A stretch of 11,844 nt of DNA from positions 16,775 to 28,618 of the forward strand of contig DFDV01000052.1 of assembly GCA_002369025.1 (NCBI GenBank). Direction: 5' to 3'. This document shows positions 1 through 6,846 of the stretch, piece by piece. A program made the translations under genes and the position numbers. Source of the stretch: Treponema sp. UBA3819 (GTDB lineage: Bacteria; Spirochaetota; Spirochaetia; Treponematales; Treponemataceae). Positions within the stretch are counted from its first letter, which is position 1; each line of letters starts with the position of its first letter. Below the pieces are notes generated by a model. That model saw nothing but the letters and a program-made list of their open reading frames with translations. It was not told the origin of the DNA and did no database searches.

Positions 1-13
1 TTTTGCGAACTTC

Positions 14-37
14 GACAGAAAGCATTCGCTTTCTGTC
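14..37. repeat. Perfect 10-bp inverted repeat (hairpin)
   Basis: Bases 14-23 (GACAGAAAGC) are perfectly complementary to 28-37, with the four-base loop ATTC. No T-run follows on either strand, so by itself it is not a standard intrinsic terminator. It lies 12 bp before a genuine terminator hairpin and may be part of the 3' end of a transcript entering from the left, for example as an RNA-stabilising stem. The function is inferred only. Confidence 0.6.
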
Positions 38-49
38 ATTCCCTGATGG

Positions 50-79
50 ACCGCCATCCTTGGCGGTTCTTTTTGTTTT
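50..79 (+). terminator. Rho-independent terminator of an upstream plus-strand gene
   Basis: A 7-bp stem (ACCGCCA at 50-56 pairing with TGGCGGT at 61-67) with loop TCCT is followed by a T-rich run at 68-79. The T-run lies on the plus strand, so it would end transcription entering from before position 1. It does not serve the minus-strand thioesterase gene, which ends at 173 and has no obvious terminator of its own here. Confidence 0.8.
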
Positions 80-98
80 GAGTCGCTTTTCAGTTTTT

Positions 99-138
99 CA
101 TCTGTGGCCCAGCTGCGTGCATCTGTGTTCATCCGTGT
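99..138. repeat. Degenerate CATCYGTGK repeats in intergenic DNA
   Basis: Three near-identical 9-mers occur at 99-107 (CATCTGTGG), 120-128 (CATCTGTGT) and 130-138 (CATCCGTGT), with a related GCTGCGTG at 112-119. They occupy the gap between the terminator and the convergent thioesterase gene and lie in no credible gene. They could be a fragment of a dispersed intergenic repeat, but one window cannot show this. Confidence 0.45.
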
Positions 139-172
139 CAAATCGGAGGAACTACAGATGAAAATATGCGGG

Positions 173-595
173 TTACTGGGCTTCGGTCAGGGTTTTTAAG
201 GTCTGGTAGAAGTCGGGGTATTCTTTTTGCAGGATCATGGGGTTGTTGTTTTTGATGAAGCAGTGGCTGGTGGTGGCGGTGCAGGCTACTTTTTCGCCGT
301 TCATGATTTTGTAGGAAAGAGTCAGGCGGACCGCAGAAAGCTTTTCTATCGTCACGTAAATTGTCAGCACATCCGGAAAAGTTGTGGCGTGCTTGTAGTC
401 ACAGGTAAGGGAAAGAACCGGCGAAATGATGCCTTCTTCTTCCATTTTTGCATAGCCCCAGCCAATCTGGTCAAGAAAGTCAATGCGGGCTTCTTCCAGA
501 AAACGCAGGTAGTTTGAATGGTGGGTCACCTGCATTTTATCCGTCTCATAATACTGTACCTTGTGGATATAGGGTTTAATGTCAGTCAGTTTCAT
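173..595 (-). CDS. YbgC/FadM-type acyl-CoA (or acyl-ACP) thioesterase, hotdog fold
   Basis: The 140-residue protein has the size and pattern of the single-domain 4-hydroxybenzoyl-CoA thioesterase family. Near the N-terminus it reads YYETD-KMQVTHHSNYLRFLEEAR (residues 15-37), matching the YbgC signature; D19 aligns with the catalytic aspartate and H25/H26 with the conserved histidine region before NYLRF-E-AR. Such enzymes hydrolyse acyl-CoA or acyl-ACP thioesters in the cytoplasm, but chain-length preference cannot be read here. The start at 595 is chosen over an upstream in-frame start at 634 because AAGGAGG (614-608) lies 12 nt before it, and because the extra 13 residues would be read through that ribosome-binding site. 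The symporter gene ends 47 nt upstream on the same strand, so co-transcription is possible, although a perfect TATAAT at 628-623 may give the gene its own promoter. Confidence 0.88.
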   Translation of the reverse strand: MKLTDIKPYIHKVQYYETDKMQVTHHSNYLRFLEEARIDFLDQIGWGYAKMEEEGIISPVLSLTCDYKHATTFPDVLTIYVTIEKLSAVRLTLSYKIMNGEKVACTATTSHCFIKNNNPMILQKEYPDFYQTLKTLTEAQ

Positions 596-622
596 TTTTT
601 TAGCATGCCTCCTTAAATATTG

Positions 623-628
623 ATTATA
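623..628 (-). promoter_or_regulatory. Possible -10 box for the thioesterase gene
   Basis: A perfect TATAAT reads on the minus strand at 628-623. Transcription would start near 616, just before the AAGGAGG ribosome-binding site at 614-608. The hexamer 17 nt upstream (AACACA) is a poor -35, so this may be weak or activator-dependent, and the gene may instead be read from the symporter promoter. Confidence 0.4.
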
Positions 629-642
629 ACTCAATTTTACTT

Positions 643-2292
643 TTATGTGTTATTGTATTTCTGCAAGTCCAAAAGTCCTTCATGCCGGGCGATTACAGCC
701 GTCGCAACTGCATCACCGGTGACATTCATACATACATTCATCATGCTGGCAATCGGATACATTCCCATAATAAGGCTTACCGATTCGGCAGGAACCCCAA
801 TCTGAGGCATGAGCAGGGCACAGCAGATAAGCGTAGCACCAGGAACGCCGGGCGCACCAATTGAAAGGATTAGAATCGACACAAAGAGCGAAACTATCAT
901 GCTGCCAGTTACCGTAATGCCGAAGTTTTTCGCCATAAAAAGAGCCGTAATCATGAGCATAATGCAGGAACCGTTCATATTGATAGTTGCACCAAGTGGC
1001 AGCGAAAAAGAATATATCTTTTTTGAAATACCCATTTCGTCTGCCTGTTTGATTGATGCGGGCAAAGTGGCATTGCTTGAAGCCAGCGAAAAAGCCGTAA
1101 TCATGGCAGGATAGAATTTCTGCAGAAATTTGAATGGATTTAATCCGCCAACAACAAACAAAAGAAGAAGGTCAACAATCAGCATACAAAAATACCCTGC
1201 ATAATTGGCAGGAATCCATGATGCCACATTGAGCAGATGAGACAAGTCCAGCGAAATCATCATATTTGCCATTGAGCAGAATACGACCAGCGGAATAATG
1301 CCGACCAGTACGCTTGTGATCTTTGAGCAGACATCATTAAAGATAACAAGGGCGGTCTTTATTTTCGGTATTTTTTTTGACAGAGAAGATGCCGTAAGCC
1401 CCACCACAACAGCCATAAAGATAATCTGCAGCATATTTGATTCTTTAAAGGGCGTTATAATGTCGCTCGGGACTATGCTCATTATTGCACTTTTGAGGGA
1501 AACGTTTGCGTCAGAAGATTTCTGTACTATGCTTGAGCTGGCATGAGTTACGCCTGCGGCTAGTTCCGGATTTCCAATCGGAAATATCCTGTAAACCAGA
1601 TAGCCAATGCCAATCGCTATTATCGATGTGATTATATAGAATGAAACCACCTTTAAGGCAAGCCTGCCCAGTGCTTTGATGTCACTAAAATCTGCGATAC
1701 TTGATGCAATCGAAAAGAATACCAGAGGCGCAACAATCATTTTGAGGGCGTTCATAAACAAAGTGCTTATCGGCTTGAATACATTTTCAGAAGCAAATGT
1801 CGATACAGTCTCCGGGAAAAAGCGATGCAGAATATACCCTATGGCAATTCCCTCCACAAGGGCAGCCAAAACTAAGAAAAGCTGTGCAAATTGAGATTCT
1901 TTTGTTTTTAGTGTGACTTTGTTCGTGCCGTGTTCGTAACGGACAATAAGGTTTTTGCCATACAATTTGGAGATAAGATTGTGGATAACAGCATTTGCTT
2001 CTTCGTTTTCAGAATCAAGCTGATTAAAGAAAAGTTTTTCTTCCAGTTCCGATGCACTGAATTCACTTCCCTTTGCTGAAAAAGATATCTCTGCCGAGCC
2101 TAAGAATCCGGCTACTGAAAGAGAAATACTTTCTGTAGAATGTTCTACCAGTGTTGAAAGAATTTCTTCCGCTGCGAGAACACAGCGAATCCCTTCCTTT
2201 TTTGGGACTTTCCTGGCATTAAGTTCTCTTCGTAAAAACTCTGTTGCAGTGCGTATTTGCTGCAAGTCATTTTGTATCTGAATTGTTTTCAT
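643..2292 (-). CDS. DAACS-family sodium symporter with N-terminal degenerate HATPase/RsbW-like domain
   Basis: The 549-residue protein is a fusion. Residues about 135-549 are a glutamate/dicarboxylate-type (GltP/DctA fold) symporter: the first membrane helix near 136-158, the HP1 loop SSNATLP (405-411), the unwound TM7 motif NMNG (438-441, usually NMDG), the HP2 loop GAPGVPGA (479-486), and TM8 ending NVTGD (523-527). These proteins couple sodium (or proton) entry to uptake of dicarboxylates or amino acids at the inner membrane. Residues 1-130 resemble an RsbW-like ATPase fold, with a helix AEEILSTLVEH (41-51) where the N-box lies and a segment near 97-128 like the final helix and strand. The N-box Asn is Thr47, the G1 Asp is Ala73, and the G2 glycines are absent, so ATP binding is doubtful. 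TM8 lacks the usual substrate-binding Asp and Arg. The start at 2292 is preferred over GTG at 2340; no Shine-Dalgarno is well placed, but a promoter abuts it. Confidence 0.85.
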   Translation of the reverse strand: MKTIQIQNDLQQIRTATEFLRRELNARKVPKKEGIRCVLAAEEILSTLVEHSTESISLSVAGFLGSAEISFSAKGSEFSASELEEKLFFNQLDSENEEANAVIHNLISKLYGKNLIVRYEHGTNKVTLKTKESQFAQLFLVLAALVEGIAIGYILHRFFPETVSTFASENVFKPISTLFMNALKMIVAPLVFFSIASSIADFSDIKALGRLALKVVSFYIITSIIAIGIGYLVYRIFPIGNPELAAGVTHASSSIVQKSSDANVSLKSAIMSIVPSDIITPFKESNMLQIIFMAVVVGLTASSLSKKIPKIKTALVIFNDVCSKITSVLVGIIPLVVFCSMANMMISLDLSHLLNVASWIPANYAGYFCMLIVDLLLLFVVGGLNPFKFLQKFYPAMITAFSLASSNATLPASIKQADEMGISKKIYSFSLPLGATINMNGSCIMLMITALFMAKNFGITVTGSMIVSLFVSILILSIGAPGVPGATLICCALLMPQIGVPAESVSLIMGMYPIASMMNVCMNVTGDAVATAVIARHEGLLDLQKYNNT

Positions 2293-2299
2293 TATATGT

Positions 2300-2328
2300 A
2301 TACTACCTTGTCTTGCGCCCCTGTTCAA
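2300..2328 (-). promoter_or_regulatory. Sigma70-type promoter directly before the symporter start
   Basis: On the minus strand, TTGAAC (2328-2323) and TAGTAT (2305-2300) are separated by exactly 17 nt. The -10 ends 7 nt before the ATG at 2292, so the predicted transcript would begin at or within a base or two of the start codon. That would make the mRNA leaderless, which fits the lack of a well-spaced ribosome-binding site. It also argues against the GTG at 2340, which lies upstream of this promoter. Confidence 0.5.
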
Positions 2329-2359
2329 CCTGTTTTTCACCGCTCAGCTAATGATATAC

Positions 2360-2409
2360 AAAAAATGGGGCTGCCCCGAAGTTATAACACTTCATCAAAG
2401 GACAGCCCC
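2360..2409 (-). terminator. Nested intrinsic terminator of the beta-barrel/Ig-OmpA operon
   Basis: Read on the minus strand, GGGGCTG (2409-2403) pairs with CAGCCCC (2373-2367), and the transcript continues into ATTTTTT (2366-2360). The large loop holds a second stem (2393-2389 with 2382-2378, GAAGT/ACTTC). A shorter alternative hairpin, GGGGCAGCCCC, forms at the same T-run. It lies about 55 nt past the stop codon of the gene at 2464-5631. Confidence 0.75.
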
Positions 2410-2419
2410 GAAAAGGAGA

Positions 2420-2435
2420 CGGCAGCACGCTGCCG
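2420..2435. repeat. GC-rich palindrome preceding the terminator
   Basis: CGGCAGC (2420-2426) pairs with GCTGCCG (2429-2435) around a two-base centre. In the transcript of the Ig/OmpA gene it would form a stable stem just before the main terminator, followed by the pyrimidine-rich TCTCCTTTT. It may assist termination or protect the 3' end. Confidence 0.5.
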
Positions 2436-2463
2436 TATGATATGAAGGTCAATCAGACCATTT

Positions 2464-5400
2464 TTATTTGTTCAAGATGAACTCAACGCGGCGGTTCTTC
2501 CAGCGGTTGGCTTCATCTTTGGGATTAGCAACAGGTTCACGTCCACCCTTTCCGTCAGTGCTCAGGCGGTCTGCCTTAACCTTATGCTTAACCAGATAGT
2601 CTTTTACGAACTCTGCGCGGCGCTGTGACAGCGGAATCAGAGCGGGACCCCACTGCTGCGGGTTATCCACGGTCTCTTCGTTTTCGTTGTCCGTCGTGCG
2701 GTTTGCATGACCAACAATGGTTACCTTGTAGGTGTCAAACTTGTCCAGAATCTTTGCGATACGGTTCAGGATGCGTTCGTTGTTTGCAGCCTGTTCTTTG
2801 GTTACGCCATCCTTCTTTCCGGGTGCAGTTTCTACCTTAAAGTCAGCAGCGTCACTGCGGAAGATGATTGACGGAACAGCCATCTTAAGCACATCACCAA
2901 CACGGATAACCAGAATATCAATGCTGATCAGACCTTTTTCTGTGCTGGTCATGCCAAGATTATCGGTTACAGTGAATACATAGGGGTAGTCCATTGCAGA
3001 CTGAACCAGTTCGCCGGTATCGCCACGACCGTCCCAGGTCATCAGTTCTGTAATTGAAGCCTTACCGCTTGTAGACCAGAACTTGCGTCCGTTGGGGTCG
3101 TTAATCGTAAATGACCAGTTCTTCAGGCCAACCGGTGTTTCAGCCTTCAGGCGGATAAAGAGGTCATCATCGGTACCGTCGTTATCCGGGCTAAAGTAGC
3201 CGGAATTGCTTTCTGTAGCAGTCTTTACTGTCAGCTTAGGCGGAGTCTTGCAACTGATGAATGCAGTAGAAGCAGTCTTAACTTCGTTACCCTTTGCATA
3301 GACAATGTCAAGGTTTCCTGTGTAAACACCGTCAGCAACAACTGCTCTTTCTACAGCGCCCGCTTCATTTGACTTGCCGTTATCCAGGCCATCCCATGTG
3401 ATGGTAGCAGGCAGGTTGGGAGATTCAGCATTTGTCCAGCTGCGGACAACTTTTCCGTCTGCGCTGATAATATCAAACTTCCATGATTCAATGCCTTCGT
3501 TCAGAGACGGGCGGATTGTGAACTGCTGGGTATCACGGTTTCCGTCTCCGTTGGGACTGAATGCCTCATATTCTGCCGTTACGAATGCGTTTGCCGGTCG
3601 GGTATCAACAACGATGTTTGTAAGGTCAGCAGAGAATTTATTTCCTGCGGCATCTTCTGCATTGAATACCATCTTGTAGCTTCCGTCAGCAACTTTGTTA
3701 CCGGCATCATCAGTTGCATCCCACTCAAATGAAGGAACCTTGCCGTTCCAGCGCATTGTGCGGACAACTGCATTCTTGCTGTTTACAACAGTAGCAGTCC
3801 AGTTATCATCGGTGCATTCAGTAACTTCAACAGGGAGCTTGTCCTTGCGGCTGTCTGCATCCGGGCTGAAGAGAGTGTAAGGAACATTCAGCTCAATCTT
3901 GGGAGCAATCGTATCAATAGCAAACTGCTGTGACTGAGCATTTGCTTCAGAACCGTTGGCAGCCTTAGTCTCCAGGAATGCCACATATTTGCCGTCAGCA
4001 CATCTTGTACCGTCGCTGGCAAGTCCGTTCCAGGTGAAGTTCTTCGGCAGGGCACCGTCAGATTCAATGCGGTAGACTTCTTTTCCCTGAGCATCAGCAA
4101 CAGAAAGTGCGTGATGGATAATCGTGCTGCTTGCCTTCATTATCGGAGTAAACTGGATTGAAGAGCGGGCACCTGCAGGGTTGAATGCCAGGGCGCTGCT
4201 TGTCAGCATGATTTCAGCCTTGCTGGTATCCAGTGCAAATTTTGTCGTAGAATAAGATGCTTCGTTTCCGGCGGCATCGGTTGCAGACAGATTGTAAGTA
4301 TATTCACCGTCAGCAGCCATCTGAGAACTGCCGTTCATACCATTCCATGCGAATGTTTCCGGCGGATATGCGCCAAAGTTTTCTGTGCGTACAACATTTC
4401 CGTTTGCATCAGTAATTGTACCAACCCAGTTGCTTACCGGTGCAGACTTATTGGTCATAACCGTCTGGGTAATTTCCATAACATCCTGATTTCCATCGCT
4501 GTCCGGGCTGAATACACTGCCCTTTGTCTTGAGCGTTGCCATGGGTTTAGAAGTATCAAGCACAAAGACCGGAGACTTTACCAGGTCAGGTTCATAACCG
4601 TTCAGATACTTTGCAGTTACTACAGCCTGATATGAACCGTCTGCAACAGCCTTTCCATTGTTGTCAGTACCGTCAAATTCCAGACTTGAAGGAGGATTGT
4701 CAGTACCTTCGTATTTTTTGATTTCTTTTCCGTCTGAGCCTACAATCGTTACTGCCCAGTTAGTCAGCTTATTGCCGCTTCTTGAATCAGGCAGAGGAAT
4801 GCGTACGTCAAAGAGAACTGATTTTGCACCCTTTCCAATCGGAGAGAAGTAGCGGCTGCCGTTTATAACGATGTTCGTTGCAGGCTTTTCCGCTGAATAA
4901 ATCAGGTTGTTAATGCCGGCCGGAGCAGACTTGTTACCTGCGCGGTCAGTTGCACCAATCTTGTAGTTGTAGATACCGTCCGGAAGAGGTGCTCCAGCCT
5001 GACTGGTTCCGTTCCATTCGAGTGTAAGTGGCTCGCTGTTTACCATTGAGCGGGACCAGACAACTTTGCCGCCTGCATCAACAAATTCAGCCAGCCATTC
5101 ATCTTCCTTAGAACCAGACTGACGCACGGTAAGTACGGTTTTTGCACCTTCACCAAAAATCTTATCCTGAGCGGAAGGCTGAACGACTTCAACTTCCGGC
5201 GGAGTATTATCAACGATAACTACCAGCGGCTTGGTCGTGGCGGTATTGTTGTTGTCATCTGTAGCAGTGAATGAATAGAAATAGGTTCCGTCCGGGGCAA
5301 CCTGTCCGTTATCCATAACGCCGTTCCATACCAGTGTTGAAGGAATGGAAACGCCCTGCTTGGGAGTAATCAGTGCCTTAAAGAATTTCTTAAAGGTTAC

Positions 5401-5631
5401 CTTGTCATTGCGTTTTTCCTTGTTGGCGATTGTACGGACAACTTCACCCGCTTCATTCTTGATGATAAAGCTCCAGTCCTTTATATAGCGTTTTTCCTTT
5501 ATTTTCAGGGGAACTTCCAGTGTATCCTGAATACCGTCGTTATTCGGAGAGATGTACACAGGTCCTTTTTCTGCAAATACAGATGCTGTAAGGAGTGCCG
5601 CACAGGCAGCAGTCAATAAAATCTTTTTCAT
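2464..5631 (-). CDS. Exported protein with eight FlgD-type Ig-like repeats and a C-terminal OmpA-like domain
   Basis: The 1055-residue protein starts with a signal peptide (KK, hydrophobic core, cleavage after SVFA, residue 20) with no lipobox. Eight repeats of about 110 residues follow (approx. 25-140, 148-245, 252-358, 366-468, 475-573, 580-676, 683-792, 800-905). Most open with a SPxxDGxxD loop (e.g. 374-383, 691-700, 813-822) and end with W(N/D)G...DGxY...ATDxxGN, the FlgD_ig pattern. Residues about 915-1055 are OmpA-like: IVGHANRT (972-979), LSQRRAEFV (1001-1009) and NRRVEFIL (1046-1053). The family binds peptidoglycan, but the ligand Asp expected at 977 is Asn, and about 13 extra residues precede the Arg motif. 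The likely place is the periplasm, as a long spacer linked to the wall or the outer membrane. The start has AGGAG 8 nt upstream, inside the end of the preceding beta-barrel gene, 2 nt away. Native partners are unknown. Confidence 0.87.
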   Translation of the reverse strand: MKKILLTAACAALLTASVFAEKGPVYISPNNDGIQDTLEVPLKIKEKRYIKDWSFIIKNEAGEVVRTIANKEKRNDKVTFKKFFKALITPKQGVSIPSTLVWNGVMDNGQVAPDGTYFYSFTATDDNNNTATTKPLVVIVDNTPPEVEVVQPSAQDKIFGEGAKTVLTVRQSGSKEDEWLAEFVDAGGKVVWSRSMVNSEPLTLEWNGTSQAGAPLPDGIYNYKIGATDRAGNKSAPAGINNLIYSAEKPATNIVINGSRYFSPIGKGAKSVLFDVRIPLPDSRSGNKLTNWAVTIVGSDGKEIKKYEGTDNPPSSLEFDGTDNNGKAVADGSYQAVVTAKYLNGYEPDLVKSPVFVLDTSKPMATLKTKGSVFSPDSDGNQDVMEITQTVMTNKSAPVSNWVGTITDANGNVVRTENFGAYPPETFAWNGMNGSSQMAADGEYTYNLSATDAAGNEASYSTTKFALDTSKAEIMLTSSALAFNPAGARSSIQFTPIMKASSTIIHHALSVADAQGKEVYRIESDGALPKNFTWNGLASDGTRCADGKYVAFLETKAANGSEANAQSQQFAIDTIAPKIELNVPYTLFSPDADSRKDKLPVEVTECTDDNWTATVVNSKNAVVRTMRWNGKVPSFEWDATDDAGNKVADGSYKMVFNAEDAAGNKFSADLTNIVVDTRPANAFVTAEYEAFSPNGDGNRDTQQFTIRPSLNEGIESWKFDIISADGKVVRSWTNAESPNLPATITWDGLDNGKSNEAGAVERAVVADGVYTGNLDIVYAKGNEVKTASTAFISCKTPPKLTVKTATESNSGYFSPDNDGTDDDLFIRLKAETPVGLKNWSFTINDPNGRKFWSTSGKASITELMTWDGRGDTGELVQSAMDYPYVFTVTDNLGMTSTEKGLISIDILVIRVGDVLKMAVPSIIFRSDAADFKVETAPGKKDGVTKEQAANNERILNRIAKILDKFDTYKVTIVGHANRTTDNENEETVDNPQQWGPALIPLSQRRAEFVKDYLVKHKVKADRLSTDGKGGREPVANPKDEANRWKNRRVEFILNK

Positions 5632-5633
5632 TT

Positions 5634-6722
5634 TTAGTTCTCCTCATCCCACAGTGTGATAACCGGCGGATCCCTGTCTACCGTGCCCAGCTTTAAGACA
5701 GCACCTGCTGATACGGCATTGATGTCCGTATAGAGGTTGCGCCATCCGCCGGCAACAGTCAGTTCGCTTTCCTGCCAGCCGCGTTTTTTCATCGTTTCGT
5801 TTGCACCGGTGTTCAGATTGAACTTAACGCTCAAGACTGCAGAAGGAATCAGATTCTTGTTATTTTCCAGAAGTTCGCGAAGGTCAAGTTCCCATGCAGA
5901 AGCCAGCTTGAATGAGATAAATTTAAGTCCAGAATATTCCAGGGCAAATCCTAAATCCAGAACGAAATTCTGGAATGCAGGGGAAGCAACATCTGTTGAA
6001 CCGCCGAGCTTAAAGTCACCCTTGTCCACCACGAGGAAAGCAATGCCTCCGCGGGGAGTTGCAATGCCGGGCCACTTTTCTGCGGCACTTCCCTTAATGC
6101 CAAAATTCTGTGTAGTCTTTGAAGAGCCAAACATCTTGCCCAGGTTCATCAGGGTAAAGGCAAAGCGCACATCCTTAAAGAAGAAGAAATCGCCGTGACG
6201 ATAGAAGACGCCAGTATTAGCGGCCAGCAGCCAGTCTGACGCATTGTCATTCCAGTAACCGCCTGTCGTTACACCCAGCCCCACAGATACCTTGTCCGTA
6301 ATGTCTTTTGAAACATTGCCGGTAAACAGAATATCGTTTGCCAGATTCATGTCATGCAGGGGAGCAAATACACCCTGTACAAGGAAAGTCGGAACACACC
6401 AGCGGGTCGGTAAGGTTACGCCCACCTGAAAAGCAGATCCCTTGTCATTTCCCGAAGTAATCAGTTCCTTGTTTTTATCAAAAAACACGGTAAAGCCCAA
6501 ATCAAGTGCAATTCGCTGCTCAAAGGCAGGAAGTGCCGGGTTTGTTACTACTGACGAGGGGATGACATCATAGACAGGTCCACCCGCTGTTGAATTTGCG
6601 CCAGACAAAGCAAAAGGAGATGAATAGCGCAAAAGATTCTGTCCGCCTGCAGGCGGATTGTAAGCAAACAGACTGCTGACAGCAAGCAACGCGCCCGCGG
6701 CCATCAAAACATGTTTTTTCAT
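5634..6722 (-). CDS. Outer-membrane beta-barrel protein (FadL/UPF0164-like candidate)
   Basis: The 362-residue product has a signal peptide (MKKHVLMAAGALLAVSSLFA, cut after residue 20) and then alternating hydrophobic/polar strands rich in Gly and aromatics, as in outer-membrane barrels. Segments such as GVGLGVTTGGYW, FAFTLMNLGKMFG and FVLDLGFALEYSG look like amphipathic strands. The early stretch YDVIPSSVVTNPALPAFEQRI (around residues 51-71) resembles the N-terminal region of FadL-like/PorV-like and treponemal UPF0164 proteins, where NP-A is recurrent; this family call is from memory of the pattern. The C-terminus ends in a charged tail (ITLWDEEN), not the classical terminal Phe. GGAGG lies 9 nt before the start. 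It is the first gene of the operon and probably translationally coupled to the Ig/OmpA gene, which suggests the two proteins work together at the outer membrane. Confidence 0.72.
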   Translation of the reverse strand: MKKHVLMAAGALLAVSSLFAYNPPAGGQNLLRYSSPFALSGANSTAGGPVYDVIPSSVVTNPALPAFEQRIALDLGFTVFFDKNKELITSGNDKGSAFQVGVTLPTRWCVPTFLVQGVFAPLHDMNLANDILFTGNVSKDITDKVSVGLGVTTGGYWNDNASDWLLAANTGVFYRHGDFFFFKDVRFAFTLMNLGKMFGSSKTTQNFGIKGSAAEKWPGIATPRGGIAFLVVDKGDFKLGGSTDVASPAFQNFVLDLGFALEYSGLKFISFKLASAWELDLRELLENNKNLIPSAVLSVKFNLNTGANETMKKRGWQESELTVAGGWRNLYTDINAVSAGAVLKLGTVDRDPPVITLWDEEN

Positions 6723-6764
6723 TAGGAAAAACCTCCAAAATCCTGTTTTAAGTTTATTACATCA

Positions 6765-6793
6765 ATTATAGAGAAAAGTATAATAAAACTCAA
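6765..6793 (-). promoter_or_regulatory. Strong sigma70-type promoter of the beta-barrel/Ig-OmpA operon
   Basis: On the minus strand, TTGAGT (6793-6788) and a perfect TATAAT (6770-6765) are 17 nt apart. Transcription should start near 6758, giving a leader of about 36 nt that contains the GGAGG ribosome-binding site of the barrel gene. The two hexamers and spacing make it the best promoter in the window. Confidence 0.75.
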
Positions 6794-6809
6794 CAAGCAC
6801 ACAGGTTCC

Positions 6810-6838
6810 TTGAAATTTATAGTAAAATTTAGTATTAT
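6810..6838 (+). promoter_or_regulatory. Sigma70-type promoter directly before the 6847 gene
   Basis: TTGAAA (6810-6815) and TATTAT (6833-6838) are 17 nt apart. The -10 ends only 8 nt before the ATG at 6847, so the mRNA would start within about two bases of the start codon. No Shine-Dalgarno sequence occurs between the -10 and the ATG. It diverges from the minus-strand operon promoter, with 16 bp between the two -35 boxes. Confidence 0.6.
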
Positions 6839-6846
6839 TTTTCATT

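Noticed and set aside
158..199. A 13-codon plus-strand ORF starting with ATG and preceded by GGAGGA 7 nt upstream
   Set aside because: The SD and start are good, but the peptide is tiny and mostly antisense to the thioesterase 3' end, and no promoter is visible. Too little to call a gene.
227..517. Open plus-strand frame across the thioesterase gene
   Set aside because: It is antisense to a gene with clear family motifs and has no ribosome-binding site or recognisable protein character.
2338..2340. GTG start giving the symporter 16 more residues
   Set aside because: It lies upstream of the likely promoter, has no SD, and the added residues have no family counterpart.
2447..2469. GGTC-AATCA-GACC followed by ATTTTTATTTG on the plus strand, terminator-like
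   Set aside because: The stem is only four base pairs, no plus-strand gene precedes it, and it overlaps the minus-strand stop region.
2464..5631. The regular repeats as a possible genetic rearrangement hotspot or CRISPR-like array
   Set aside because: The repetition is at protein level only; nucleotide identity between units is low and no direct repeats with unique spacers occur.
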